Source of the DNA: Gloeophyllum trabeum ATCC 11539
Lineage: Eukaryota; Basidiomycota; Agaricomycetes; Gloeophyllales; Gloeophyllaceae
Reading direction: 5' to 3'
NCBI RefSeq assembly: GCF_000344685.1
Contig: NW_006920416.1
Span: 221,116-285,115, forward strand
DNA: 64,000 nucleotides
Positions 48,920-61,329 of this stretch are shown here, piece by piece (positions within the stretch are counted from its first letter, which is position 1; every line of letters begins with the position of its first letter). The translations under genes and the position numbers were made by a program. Below the pieces are notes generated by a model. It was not told the DNA's origin, did not search any database, and saw nothing but the letters and a program-made list of their open reading frames with translations.

Positions 48920-49843
48920 ATGGACCAAATCACGCTTGACGACAGAGATCCGCATATCACGTATTTCGGTAATTGGACATATGGGGGTACCGGGCAAGAA
49001 TACTGGGGCACTACATCGGGTGCGAATGCAACGAATATGAGTATGATGTTCACCTTTAATGGTGCGTTTCGTCGAAAATCCAACGAGTTCCCATGATTAA
49101 TGAGCCCGGGGTGCAGGGACTTGGATCGGTGTTTATGGAAGCATTGGATTTATGGGCGTCACTGCGGACTTTGTGCTAGACAATGGCGAGGCTGAACAGT
49201 ATCTGCACACGCCAGCTCCGAGCGGCCTCTTTCGTCAGGCCTACTTTGAATCGACCCCACTGGCCTTCGGAGAACACACCATTCAGATGACGAACATGGC
49301 GAACGGCCCCACCAGCTATCTGGATTATATCGTCTACAATACGACGGCGCAGTCAGGCAGCACGACGACCGTCACCTCTCTCGTTACAGCCACATCCATT
49401 CCTGGAACCGCTCCTTCGAAGCCTTCCAATGCGCCTTACAAAGTGGGCATCGTCGTCGCTGCCGTAGTCCCCCTCATCATATGTGCATGTACCGCAGCAC
49501 TTTTTCTCTCCAGGCTCCGCAGACTGTCAAGGCAATACCGACGTTTGCTTGGTAAGTTATAAATCTTTCGGCCTTGTCTTCTATGACTCACTGGTTGATC
49601 GTAGATGAACAAGCGTGGTCCAGAGCCTCGGGAGGGCCAGCCATGCATATTGCTTCTGCCCCCCTCTTCTCTCCCCCGAGCTATGTCAGTGCTCGCCACC
49701 TGATGACGTCCGTGATGGATCAAAATTCGCTCGAAGAAGTCCGAGTCAATCCCATATCAGTGATTAATACATGGGATGTGGGACAGTTGCATGACACACA
49801 TCCTCGTCCCTTCCGTTCGCCGGCACCCCCGTATGAGACCTGA
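48920..49843 (+). CDS. Single-span membrane protein with an N-glycosylated extracellular domain
   Basis: A type of surface membrane protein common in Agaricomycetes, function unknown. The start at 48920 gives MDQITLDDRDPHITYFGNWT; no signal peptide is visible, so a short upstream exon is possible. The N-terminal region has several N-x-S/T sites and the pattern GTWIGVYGSIGFMGVTADF, then FRQAYFESTPLAFGEHTI and YLDYIVYNTT, resembling a galactose-binding-like beta-sandwich of about 150 residues. A Ser/Thr-rich stalk precedes the transmembrane span VGIVVAAVVPLIICACTAAL, a basic stop-transfer RLRRLSRQYRR and a cytoplasmic tail ending SPAPPYET before a TGA. There are two introns, one after FTFNG and one before DEQAWS. 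Confidence 0.8.
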
Positions 49844-50490
49844 CCTGTTCATGGAAGAGAAGCGTCGTCACAGGCATCTGCCGATGTTTGGCACGCGGAT
49901 TCGTGGCTCCGGTGAACCGCTAGAGCTATGATGTGTTGGAAGCTTCTGGCGCTGCCAAGTTACAACAAGTCACCGAAAATGTTAAGGCAGCGGCAGCGAC
50001 TGAGCAGTCTTGAAGAAGTATGCGGGACGAGGAGACTTCGAGAGGAGGGCGGTGCCTTGTCATACCGTGGACTCGGGACCTTTCTCCCCAGTTTCTCTTT
50101 CATTCTTGAAATTGTACGGTCAAGCACGAGTTAAATCGGGAGTATATCATATGCCAATTACTGCCGCCACACTCTTAGATTCATGAAAACACGGATGTCT
50201 GAATCTAGCATGAGCCCGCTCGATTCGAATTCAACCCCAGTCCACGCTTTATGTGCGACGCAACCAGGATGCGCTAGTACTGAACGACTGGATCGCACAA
50301 CAACACGACGATGGTATATTCATGTACTGGGGGCATTCTATTACACTCATGGTCTCTACGGTACGTAAGTTCACGATCACACAAAATACGACGATACAAT
50401 ACCAAGAAAGTCCGCAGAGAACAGTTCACGAAAGCCAAGCAAGAAAGACAACGTAAAGCAAGAACAAGAGGAATGAACCGTCCGCTGGTG
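49844..50490. other. Convergent 3' spacer
   Basis: About 650 bp between two convergent genes. No coding sequence or repeat was recognised. Confidence 0.45.
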
Positions 50491-52057
50491 CTACCAGAAG
50501 CGGTTAGCGAGGGGCTCCTTGCCGTCGACAAGGCGTCTATGGATGATGTTGCTCGTGAATGAAGACCACTGTAATCCCAGAGCCGCGTCAGAAAGCATGA
50601 CCTAGTATAACGACAGAGCACTCACCCCATTGCCGATAAACACCGCCGCCTTCCTCGCAATCTCCATATCCACCGCCATGTTCACCCCAATTTGTTCATC
50701 GTCCAACACGAGATCCTTGCTCGTAACGATCGTCGACCACCCGTGCGCGTACATCACGCTCTTAAAGTTCTCCACCCACTCGTTGTCCGCGTTCGTGAGC
50801 AGGTACATCACGTCCAGCACGCGGCCCGTCCCGTTGTTGATATACTCCGCCTTGGAGTTTCGTATCTTCTCGACGATTTTTTCAAAGTTCGGGTAGCAAT
50901 GCTCAAGGTAGAATGCAATATTCTCTGGCGTGTTCTCACCCCACGACCCGCCTGGGGGAGGCTCGAACTTGTCCGGGTGCGATGGCAGCTGATTCCACCC
51001 GTAGAAGGTCGAGTTCCAGCGCGCAAGGCCGTAGCACGCATCCTCATAATCACCCCTGCGGATGTGCAGCGCCAGCATCCGCTCGTAGGGGCTGTGCGGA
51101 CCATACCGCGGCGGCCGCGAGCCCCTCGGCAGGAAGAGATACTCATTCCGGTCCACCGCAGCAGCCACGAGCGGTGCAGTGCCAAACAATCGCGATGTCG
51201 GCGAATCCTGGAAGACCGGCCAGAGCGACAGCAGGCGCTTGTACCCGATCAGCCACAGGTCGAACGTCTGCGGGAAATTATCGTTCTTTCCGGGCACGAC
51301 CTCCACGCAGCGGTGCGGCGAGTCCCCCAGCACCTGCGTCCACCGTCGCAGGATGACATCGCCTTCGGCGTCCTGTAATTCGGGTTTGATGGTATCGGTG
51401 TCTATGATTTGCCGCTCCTCCGGTGGGCAGACCTCGTCGAAGTACGCTTCGCTGACAGACCGGGGAGCGGGGTCGCCGTCATCCCAGGGACCACCGGCGG
51501 TCGGTCCAGATATCAGAGCGTTGATAGGAGTCTGCGGCCAGTGAGGACCGCTTTCCCAAGGCCAGATCGTAATGCGCCATGGGTAGTACTCTGGTTTCCA
51601 GTAGTAATCTTGGAAGACGTAGGCTCGTTTCGATTCGTAAGCGAGATGAGTGCATAACAGACTGAAAGACGCATGTCACGGGAAGGATGGTCAGTACGGC
51701 GAAAGGGAAGACTCACATTTCGTTAAGGACATTATTCCACCCGAGCGCCTTTATCTGATTTGAAAACTTCACGTAGCGTCCGGCCTTCCCCTCCGGAAAT
51801 GGTAACGACAGATTGTGTTGGGGCAGGTTCTTCTCCCACTCCCGCAGCTTGTCGTAGTTTGGCGGCTCGCCTGTGAGGCTGCCGCCCGAATATCTAAGGG
51901 GCCCCTCTACCGCCTTTTTCGCGTGTCCTCGAAGGTTGAAGAGAAGTACCAGCACGAAGAAAGCGCCAAGCGCGATGAAAATTCGTCGCTGGTGCTGCAT
52001 GAGTGTGGAGTACGGTCGTGCCGGAGACCCTGGGATAAGACGATAGAGGTTCGCCAT
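50491..52057 (-). CDS. GDP-fucose O-fucosyltransferase-like type II membrane enzyme
   Basis: A Golgi-type glycosyltransferase of the O-fucosyltransferase-like superfamily. Exon 1 starts at 52057 (MANLYRLIPGSPARPY) and includes a single signal anchor (RIFIALGAFFVLVLLFNLRG) and the nucleotide-sugar-region pattern GRYVKFSNQIKALGWNNVL. Exon 2 restores LLCTHLAYESKRAYVFQDYY, then RRWTQVLGDSPHRCVEVV. The key motif LALHIRRGDYEDACYG carries the HxRRGD signature of GDP-fucose-binding enzymes. Near the end are NMAVDMEIARKAAVFIGNG, joined to WSSFTSNIIHRRLVDGKE, the usual C-terminal acceptor-site block. The stop is a TAG at 50491-50493. I estimate about 490 residues in three exons. Fungal members are numerous and their acceptors are mostly unknown. 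Confidence 0.88.
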
Positions 52058-52110
52058 GCGGGGTGAGCACGCAGGCAGGAAGGTTGAAAGGGCGCCTCAC
52101 CTTGCGTCCA

Positions 52111-52116
52111 TTTATA
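52111..52116 (-). promoter_or_regulatory. TATA box of the O-fucosyltransferase-like gene
   Basis: TATAAA on the minus strand in CAATATAAATGG, about 55 nt upstream of the start codon. Confidence 0.45.
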
Positions 52117-55100
52117 TTGCGCCATGGCTGCGGGTTGGCGCTGGACAGACACAGGCAGGTCGGCACCTTATACAGGTCCCAGCGGCAAGTCGCAGAGTTC
52201 TGCGGATCAGTCCCTGCTACAAGAGCCTGGGTGGCGGTGTAGGTACCCTGAGCCGCCAGACGATGACTTGGACGGACTCGGAGCGGACTTGCCAAACTGG
52301 ATACTGGAAGTTGTCGGACCCTGAATACTTTCAACTGCAATATATTACTTACGTCTCGCTAGTACTGATGCGTATGAGCAAGTAGGGGACAATCGCCCGT
52401 TGCGGCTACGTAGGCTTGAATTAGTAAGTCTTACTCGGAGGTGGATAGGAACCTATCATTCACCAATCATAAGTCGATAGCAGTCCGACAGGCGTAGTCC
52501 TGACTGGAAGGGCTCATAGTAGCTGAAGGGAAGAGCGGACGGGGCTCAAGGGTAAAATCAAAGACCTTATATACCGTTTTGTGGAGGGTTCTTGACATAT
52601 GTTATGGCGTGACATCTATTCTGAACATAGCTGAGTTCGGTATTGACCTTACTATATCAGGTAACACTCTTCGATACAGGACGTCACCGTCCGTGCGGGC
52701 TGTATTTTCTGGTAGCTAAGCTACTTCTATGTACGAGACATATCAGCAAGCTGGTGAAAGCCTCAGCTTTGACGAACTTGCGGCCTCTGCTTGAACAAGA
52801 CATAGATATATCGGTATTCGGGGCCCTTAATAATGCCGGTATTGCCGAAGTTGAGCGGGCTTCCACTACCTTGCGAATGTCGCTCCCAGTCGACTGTCAT
52901 GGGTACAATACGTTTACGACACCTCCGGCCCTTCTGACAAGCCTGAAGTCCATACGAGGGTATGTAGTCAGTTTTAGTCCCGAAAAGGCTGATGGAACAT
53001 CAGCGATATGCTCGTAACAAAGCTGTATTAGGCACAGCGCCCGTGAAGCGCTGCAAACGGTATGTGTATTCTCTTTTCTACATATTCCGAACCAGTCTGA
53101 CGACCCTATCGGCGAGTAAATGAAATGCCCTCTTGACACTCGTGAGTACTGGCAACAGGACATAAGGATCGCAACCCGGGCCACAATACGGAGGTCGCAG
53201 AGCGGACACGCCAGAGCACTCGAATTTCAGCCACTCGACACCATTCAAGGTAGCTAATCTCATTGTACCAGCAGGCAGCTATTCGGCCTAAGAAGATCGA
53301 CCTTCATGATGGCACGCTTCCCACAACGGAGGTGATGCGCCGGTCCTCGACCGAGTCCGGTTGTCCGGAATTTGAATTGTGTCCATTTGGAAACTCCATT
53401 AGTATGCCACACAGCAAGTTTCAGTATCCGGGCATTCGTACGCACACGCCTATAATTCCCATTCACACATGAACTGGCCCTATATTGAGGCAGTGTCCCA
53501 GTCGATATACGCGGTAACGATGCGGGGGAGGGGGGGGACTGTAAGGTCCCCACGCAAATTAGAGGTACGTGGTACAGCCGCTGGCTTCCTTCTCGCTGCG
53601 TGCCCATATACCCTTAGGACGCTGATATGCCTGGTAATTTTCGTCGAGCTGGTATAGCCGCCACAACTCCGGAGTACGGGCTATAACGCCCAGTCGAGGG
53701 CACTCAGCCTGATGGAACTTCAGCCCTCTCGTATATGCTTTCAGCAAAGCGGTATCAGGCACCGTATCCGTAAGTTCCTCAGAGCAAATGGTACTTATTT
53801 ATATCTTCTACCCTACTCACAGTGACCTGGCGCCGCTGCAGACCGCTACGAACAGGAGAGGAGCGCCTCAGACTATAGCTGCAGACCATATCAACAATGA
53901 GGTCATTGAAGACCTTCCAGATCGTACCCGGACGCGGTTGTTATCTTGGACTTCGACACACATCGTCACCTCGATCCCCGAATGCTCTAGAGTATGTTGC
54001 TTCGGGATTGGCATAGTATCGTAGCTGCACCGCACGACCTCCCCTTATTGGCTTCGACACCTCCTCAGCGGTGCGTTGTTGTCAGGTTGACTGAGCTTTT
54101 CCGTATAGCCATGTTTCGCGTGAGCTCTTCGGATTTTTTTCCCTACCCGTATTCGTGCCGGCGAGTAAACGAGCAGCCTATTGACATCCGCGGTTTTGAG
54201 CACCCCGCTCCGAGGCCGCGGTCAAGCTTCAAATCACAAGCGCACCAAATCACCGGAGTGAGCGTTAATCCCGCCGTTTCGTAGGACAGACCACAAGCAC
54301 CTGAGAATTGCAGCCTCACTTTAATTCTGAAGTACGTAGATCGAAGCTGTACAGCAATCGCGGCATTAGATGCTATCCAATGGAGCTCGTATCCTTTCCA
54401 GTGGCTATACAACGTCGACATTTCCAGCAAAAAGGTGCACTGACGGGCAAAAAAGTTGATGATCCTCCGGTACCACAAGGAAGGCCATGGCCGGGTCCTC
54501 AAGGCAAAAGTCACGGCAGGAGTTCATTGTAGAGTGAGGCGCCGGACCGCACCAGCTCTTCGTACACCAAGCATATGTCGGGGCGTTTATTGAATACCCA
54601 GATAATACCCGGACGCAGTGGTCCGTTGTGTGCTAAGGCATTAACTCGATGTAGACGCGTCCACGCAAGCTAAAGATACCAGGCAGCGGACTTCCAGCGC
54701 TCGCTAATGTTTCCTCGAAACCCCCTCGATGGGCCCAATCCCCGGTTGACAGCTCATCTGACAGGTTCTGCCGGCTGTGTCTCGTGCTGATCTTGCTTGC
54801 TGGTCGTTCTTGCCTCTGCGGCTGCAACACAGAAAGGAAGTTATGGCGTAGCGTCTGCTCCTTCGCATGATTCCCTAGGGTGTTTGGCTCCTCAGATCTT
54901 CCTCGTCCCAAGACGATCGCGCCCTCATGATGCTTGGCTACCTCAGTGTCACGTTTGGATACTCTCTTAGGGCTATCCGGGTACCTGTGGGCTATATCGG
55001 GAAAGTTCCGCTACTGAGGCTCAACGAAACATGCACAATGAACCGGGCAACTGGAGTGGAGCAGTGATTTTACGCCTTCCCGCAAACCACTGGCCACTCA

Positions 55101-56098
55101 CCGTACGAACCCTTCTGGACACTTAACAGGCGCGTCGACCGCTGTATCATGCGCATCGAGAGGATTCTTGATGATCACGGACGCCAGGAGCGAGGTGACG
55201 GCGATGAAAATGGACGTGTCTATTGCCAGGCGCCCGGGAGAAGCTCAAACGGAATTAGTGGTCAAGACTCGACATAGGGCAAGGTGGGAACGCGGAGCTA
55301 CCGATACAATCATGAATTAAATATGCGCTCCGAGACAATGGGAAGAGGGCAAGCAAGAAAGTACCCGTGGAGTCCAATGGCTAAGTTCACGGTTAAACGC
55401 AGCTTCGTCAGGAACACCGATATCCACTGACAAGCCGTATGACAGTGTATGATCCTTGAAAGATTCTGGTGCATCAACCACCTCGCCTTGGTCATGGAAC
55501 GGGATGATTTTCAAGAGGATATCGATCATGTGAGTGACAGTATTAGACTACGGTGTCCCCGTCCCAGAATGTGGACACCCTGCGATCAACTTTTCTCGTT
55601 CATATCTCGGAAGTGGCAAGTCTTGCATTACTGTCACAACTCTGGCACAGTGAGAGAAAATAAATGTGCTGGATCCAGAACTAGCAATGCAAGGTTGTGG
55701 AGGGTTGTGGCCAAGTCAGAGAACGCCACCCCGACGTCCCGGCCTCAATCCGGCCTTGTTCCGGAAGTCGAAACGGGTTGAGACCGACTGCAGCTGCATG
55801 GAGGTACACCCCCCGCCCGCTGCGGCATACTCCCTCCATTCACATTGCTCCTACTCCGATGGCAGAGTCAGAGTCGCACTCGCTTTAGCAATGACCATCA
55901 TGATCAGCTGCAATCACTTCCTCCGCCCGATGGGCCGCTGAGCTGGCTCGCATTTATTTTATTCCCCTACACGTCCAGACTGGACTCGGGTGTCTCGGCG
56001 GTTTCATCGCCTGCTGGGCTCGGAGTGGTGTGCTGGGCGTTGATTGATCATGATAAATCCGGAGGGTGCCTGAATCCTTATCCCCCCCGCTATATCTT
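52117..56098. other. 4 kb gene-poor region with degenerate duplicated coding-like relics
   Basis: No intact gene is recognised. Two related segments on the minus strand (about 52950-53110 and 53670-53830) share a PDTALLKAY / PNTALLRAY-type reading frame with stops between them. A second related pair (about 53890-53940 and 54575-54610) reads RPGTIWKVFN / RPGIIWVFN on the minus strand. 55640-56090 shows nothing recognisable. Confidence 0.5.
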
Positions 56099-57166
56099 AT
56101 GATCATGATGGATCAACTGTGGGGGCAAGCACCTCGTCCATCGACCACGGATTCACTGACAAGGGACGATGTCCTTCTCCATACGACAGCTAATAAATCC
56201 CTCAGGTCTGTTACGAGAAGTGGCCATGGCGGTTACCACGGCGCGAAACACTCACCCCATATCTTGTTTAACTTGATAGACAAAGAACTTGATGAAACCG
56301 CTGATGTACTAGCAAAAGCATTTGAGTATTGTACGTGACTTATTCTACCCGAGAATCTTTCATTAGTCTCAACATACGTAGCCTACTTCTTGTCTGCCCT
56401 AGGGGGAAACCGAGAACTGGTCGTGCCGTTTCTACGAGCACACTTGAATGCCGCACTCCTGGAAGGAGAGATATACGTTGTAGAAGTTCCGACAGATGGC
56501 ATAGTCGGGGGAGCTGTTTGGTTCGGTCCCCAGCACAAGTTCATCTCGACGTCCGTAGTATCTCCCACAGCGACCGGACAACTGTTGACTACACTTCCCT
56601 TCCATTAGACCAGAGCAACGTGCTGCCGGCTGGGACGACATCATGGCTAAACTGGAGCCCAAGTTTCAAAAATTCTGGGATCAGGTAAATACCTTGTGAT
56701 TGGCTTTATTCCGACTGATCCTGACATCGCCCCGAGTTCCTGGTTGATTACGATGACTTATGCGAGACGTCCTTCGGTCCTGGCGTAAAGCTCGCATCGT
56801 ACCACCTACAAGTCTTCGGAGTAGTACCTGACTATCAGCGACGGGGCTTCGGAAGAGCCCTCATCGAAGCAGTTGCAGACAAGGCAAGCTTAGAACTTTA
56901 TGGTTATGCCGCCTCTCGCCTAATATATCACAGGCGAAGCCGAAAGGTGATACCTTGGTCTTGGAGACTATGGGGGAGACAAGGGTTGGTCCTCTACGTC
57001 GTCGATCGCGCAACGTGCTGAACTTCTGTGGTGCTAGGTTGCTATCTACAAAGCGATGGGATTCAAGATGGCGGGCTCCGGCTCTGTACGAGGGGTTAAT
57101 GATGCCGACTGGGTCTTCTATTGCTTGAAAAGGCCGACAGCACCCGATACTGAGACGACCACCTAG
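56099..57166 (+). CDS. GNAT-family N-acetyltransferase 1 (with a GC-AG intron)
   Basis: An acetyl-CoA-dependent GNAT acyltransferase; acceptor unknown. The start lies among ATGs at 56099, 56105 and 56108 (MDQLWGQAP in frame); the N-terminus is uncertain. Conserved blocks are LFNLIDKELDETADVLAKAF (usual first helix), NRELVVPFLRAHLNAALLEG, VGGAVWFGP, TPEQRAAGWDDIMAKL, FGPGVKLASYHLQVFGV, VVPDYQRRGFGRALIEAV (motif A, the acetyl-CoA-binding Q/RxxGxG/A), TLVLETM, and VAIYKAMGFKMAGSG (motif B). It ends ETTT before a TAG at 57164-57166. One intron (56884-56933) has GC-AG ends; the others are GT-AG. The gene is convergent with a second GNAT gene. Confidence 0.8.
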
Positions 57167-57387
57167 CCGTAGCAAAGGTGTTGTTCTTATATTGAAAATG
57201 GAGCTACAGCGCACGCGAAGCTATGCGCATGCCAAAATATCGGCTTCGCCCACCATTCACGTTCGAAAGGTGAGGACTGGACCTGAGCATGCCACCAAAA
57301 GAACAAAACGAGAAGAACGAATCATTTACAGGTAAAGCTCCAAAGCAAAGGATCCGCCAGAAACCCTGGGTGATTGAACAGTCGGTT

Positions 57388-58351
57388 AAGGCGCCTTATA
57401 CATGACCCAGATAGGAACAGTTCCAGTGGAGCTGTCAATCTTGTCTTCGGCCTTGACCTCAAATCCCCATTTCTTGTATATAGCGACCTTGATAGCGAGG
57501 TAAGCCCGCAGGGTAGATGGACTTGAACGAACATAGTCACTTACATTCTTCTCAACCTCAGCTTCGAGACACACTCCTTCTCCCTGCGAAGCGGCCTGTC
57601 CAATATGTTAGCCAATGCATCGGGTCCAGAACGGCTGAGCTACCTTTTCGAGAATGGGTTTGACTAACGCACCGCCAACGCCCTTTCCCTGGTGCTCTGG
57701 CAGTACTGTCAGCATTTGAAGATGCCATGAGGCAGTTTTCACGCCTTCGCCGAGACCTTTCGTGCAAAGGCCGTCGTATCTCGGAAGGAACTAAGATCGC
57801 GGTGAGCCGAATTTGAATTTATATCTTGAAGAACCTACGTATTCAGTCCACCACTTGCTCAGTTCCGGTGGGAACGAATGGAACAGGTCGTCGAACCCCG
57901 CTTCATGTTGCTCTTTGCTTCAAACAGGATGAATATGAAGTGAACCGGGAAGTAGAAGATAAAGAAATACCTGTCTAGCAGAGATCGGCCCGGAGGGTAC
58001 CATGCCGCAACGCCTGCGATTTCGGTATCGCCATAGCTTGCGACCCAGAGCTGCCCGCCTACGGCTGCCGCCGCCATTGTAGCACGTTCAAACGGGAATA
58101 TAAGGTCTTTATTCCCGCCAACAACACCGATCGTGAATTCATCTGCAGGATGCGGTGCAGTTAGGTGATAAGTTACGGCGGAAATAGCACATTAACAATT
58201 CTTACCTGAGTACATCGCACTCGTCGCTACATTAGCGACTGCATCAAGCTGGGCGCCTACCGAAACAAAGATACAGCCAAAGAACGGGAAGACGAGGGCA
58301 ACATCACTAACTGTCAGGATAGACGAGCTGACGGATTTGAATAGCGGACAT
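57388..58351 (-). CDS. GNAT-family N-acetyltransferase 2
   Basis: A second GNAT acyltransferase, related to but diverged from its convergent neighbour at 56099-57166. The start at 58351 gives MSAIQIRQLVYPDS; after an intron comes AQLDAVANVATSAMYS, and after another DEFTIGVVGGNKDLIFPFER. Next are AAVGGQLWVASYGDTEIAGVA, FHSFPPELSKWWTEY, and ASWHLQMLTVLPEHQGKGVG, which contains motif A (QxxGxG). KAASQGEGVCLEAEVEKN and AIYKKWGFEVKAE (motif B) follow. It ends VPIWVMYKAP before a TAA at 57388-57390. All motifs are intact. Acceptor unknown. The convergent, related pair probably arose by duplication. Confidence 0.85.
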
Positions 58352-59206
58352 GTTGCAGGTTGACTCCTCTATGACAATGGCTTATATAGGCATGTAGCTA
58401 AGGGTTGAAACCGGCTAACTCGGGCAAGAGCACCCTCGTCCATAGAGCATCAGAGCTGGTTACCCCCATGGGCTTTCTAAGAAATCGATATCAGATTGGG
58501 ATATGTATCGCGAGTAGTGAAACTCGCTAGCGTGCGCCCATGCGGCAGCGAAGCACAAGGTTCGGGGGTATCTCACTATGTGCCTTACCGTGCAATGCCC
58601 CGCATCCTGGTTAACCGCTGTCGTACAGCATCGAGGCTGCGGCAAGTTCTGCCAGATGGCGCGGGGGGCATTCCCGCCGCAGCCAGAAAGGAAGGGCATG
58701 AAAACAAAGAGCGCAAAAAAAGCGGTACGGGAGCGTAAACCGAGTATTGTTACATGATTGTTACAGTGCACGCGGCAACGACCGGGCGCAAGGGGTCACG
58801 AATCTGGCTCAGTGGCTTGCTTTCTCCGGAAGTCCACAATGGACTCGGGACGTATCGTTCCGCCTGAACCTCCTGAGCCGTCCCCAGTCATCCGAGGTGC
58901 TGTCCGGACGAAAACAAAAGCAGCAGGAGAACATGTCCGGGCAGGTAGCACTGAGTGCTCGTAGGGCCTCCAGAAAGTGAGCGGTGTTGCATCTGGCTAG
59001 GTCAGGCTGCGAGGCGAATACGAAGCTGCCGTCAGTGGATAGGAGAATACGTTGCATCTACGGCCATAGACTCTTGCCAGTGGTCAGAGCCGAGTCAGCG
59101 AACGAATCCCGAGTCGACTCTGCGCAGTCTATTTATACTACTAAGTACCTGTCAGCAGAGGGCCATTGCTATGCATGGCAGGACACGAGTCCTGAGTTGT
59201 GTCTGA
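58352..59206. other. Intergenic region, no gene recognised
   Basis: About 855 bp of ordinary composition, with CpGs at normal frequency, ending at the CpG-depleted block. No gene is seen. Confidence 0.45.
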
Positions 59207-60228
59207 TAAGTGATAGCATTGGGTGTATAAATGTTCCAATTGATGTATACAGTACTCTTTATTATGCACATATTAAAAGCCCTTAGATCTGTATGTGCAA
59301 TGTCCCCTTCATTCATACTTTGTCCTCCTGTGGCCCTGCAATCATTATACCATAAAAGTCCCTGCCACTCTGACAGATTAAAAGTTGGTCGGTATTGGTG
59401 GCTACAAAATTGTTGTACCCAGCCCAGGGGATAGTAGCAGCTGCACTACTAGACGCAAGTAACATATATCAAAGTGCTCCTCTGCTGCCAATCGCCAATC
59501 AAAGATTGGCGGCTCTGTCACACAGGTCAATTGTCCCCAGTGAAAGAGACAGTCAATAATACCTGCAGACTCCAGGTAACATCCTACCAGAACCAGAGTG
59601 CTCATCCACTGCCAATCTTTGATTGGCAGCTCCCTCGCACTCATTTTTCCTGAACCAAGCTGAAGGACAGTCATCAGAAAGGATACTCAAAGAGTACCCC
59701 AAGCAGCTGGGAGCAGAAACAAAATATATATTATACATGTACCAGTCTCAGTTTCTCAAGGGGACATATAGAGACCACTGAGCAGAAGAAATCAGGGTTC
59801 CAGAGGCAGCAGAGATTGAAAAGCACAGGCCCAAGATGCCTGCAAGCAAAGAGACTTGTATCATAGTCTCTGCCACCTACACGTCGACTCAGACTATGTG
59901 TGTGAAAAACAATCAATGTTGAGACTAATTCCCACAGTAACAATCCATCAAACTATTCAGCAGTCAGTGTATTATTTCAGAACACAAGTGCAACATTCAA
60001 GAACCTCTTATAACCAACATAAGATCAATGTGTATGTACCAGTAATGATTGGATTAACAGGAAGCACATCCCACCAAGTTGACAAGCTTCAACTGCTGCA
60101 CGTCCTAGACTAATGAGCAAGTGGGCAACAATGACATCACTCAACTACAGAAGTGCACTTTCTGCAGTCAAGCTATGTCATAGTAAGCAGGAGCCAATGA
60201 GAAGCCAGAGATTGTTGGAATGACAGGA
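59207..60228. mobile_element. CpG-depleted insertion, decayed mobile element of unknown type
   Basis: About 9 CG dinucleotides in roughly 1020 bp at about 43% GC, where about 45-50 would be expected. The right border is sharp: CG-rich DNA starts at about 60230 (gtggcgagctcgc). No open frame codes for a transposase. Two related perfect hairpins lie inside (GCCAATCAAAGATTGGC about 59494-59510 and GCCAATCTTTGATTGGC about 59611-59627). It looks like a long-methylated, mutated transposon insertion. Confidence 0.55.
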
Positions 60229-60446
60229 TGTGGCGAGCTCGCATAGGTGGCCCGGAGCGGCCGCTCACACCCTTATCTGATTTTGATCCGATAGTACCTT
60301 ACCATAGAGCTCATATATACCTGGGTAGCGTACGTTTTGTCCTTACCGTGTTTGCTCCGTACTATGACACTGTACGCGCAAACGCGCCTTACTTTTGTTT
60401 TCGAATCTATTCGCTATAAAAATCTCACAGAGATCCCAACTGGCAC

Positions 60447-60474
60447 GGCACCTCAGCCACGGCACCTAAGCCAC
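60447..60474. repeat. 14-nt tandem repeat GGCACCTCAGCCAC / GGCACCTAAGCCAC
   Basis: Two near-identical 14-mers side by side. GGCACCTCAGCCAC recurs at about 61590, at the inner end of the left arm of the inverted-repeat element. Confidence 0.6.
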
Positions 60475-61329
60475 GGTGATAGGCACTAACACACGACAAC
60501 ACCAAAGACCAAAAAGAAATAAAACCTAAAGCACCCAGTGGTATGGGTGTAGGCGGTCTAAGGCGATTGAAGGGTAATATTTAAGTTCGAAGGGAGGGGG
60601 AGAAGTTAGACGCCGTAGGGTAGCCCGTAGGAAAACCTAAAACAAACAAAGTCTTGAGGCCTGAAACAAACAGTATAGCGATTCTCTGGAGTATTTATCT
60701 CCGAAATTCGCCAGTAACCCGGGTGGGGAGTTCCACTGAACCCGAACAATAGTCTCGTGCCTACAGACGCTTGGTGAATTTTATACTTTAAATCCGGAGC
60801 TTACTTGGATCGATATGTGATGGCGGAGTTATCTAGTTTCGACGAGTCCGGCCTATTGGCAAAGCTAGGATTGATTGTAGACACTAAGTCCGACGCGAAG
60901 GGACTCCGAGGGTCGCTGAGACGATAATTCTGGTATGCTGAGAGGGTGAAGTACAAAACTTGGATTTTCCACTACGCTCTATACATTCTTATGCTATTGG
61001 AATGGTTTTGCGTCCGCCCGGAGTTAAATAACAAATATGCTCCGCATCCCACACAATTACTCAGCCTTTGCCCACCGCTATACCATGTCCCATACGATCC
61101 TGCCGTGTTTCCACGTGCTCGTCCTAGGTCCTAGAGGTAGCCTCGACGCGTCAATGCTCGCTTGAAGTGCCTCATCACGCGGTACTGCAGGCTGATCACG
61201 TGCGGATTAGCTCCGGCCGCTTGCTGACTGATACGTTCCGTCCGGCCGTCGATTTACGTCCGCTGACTCGGTCGCTTTGACGGAAACGAAGGGGAGTGGT
61301 AATACCAATGACTCACTGCGACGCGGGCC

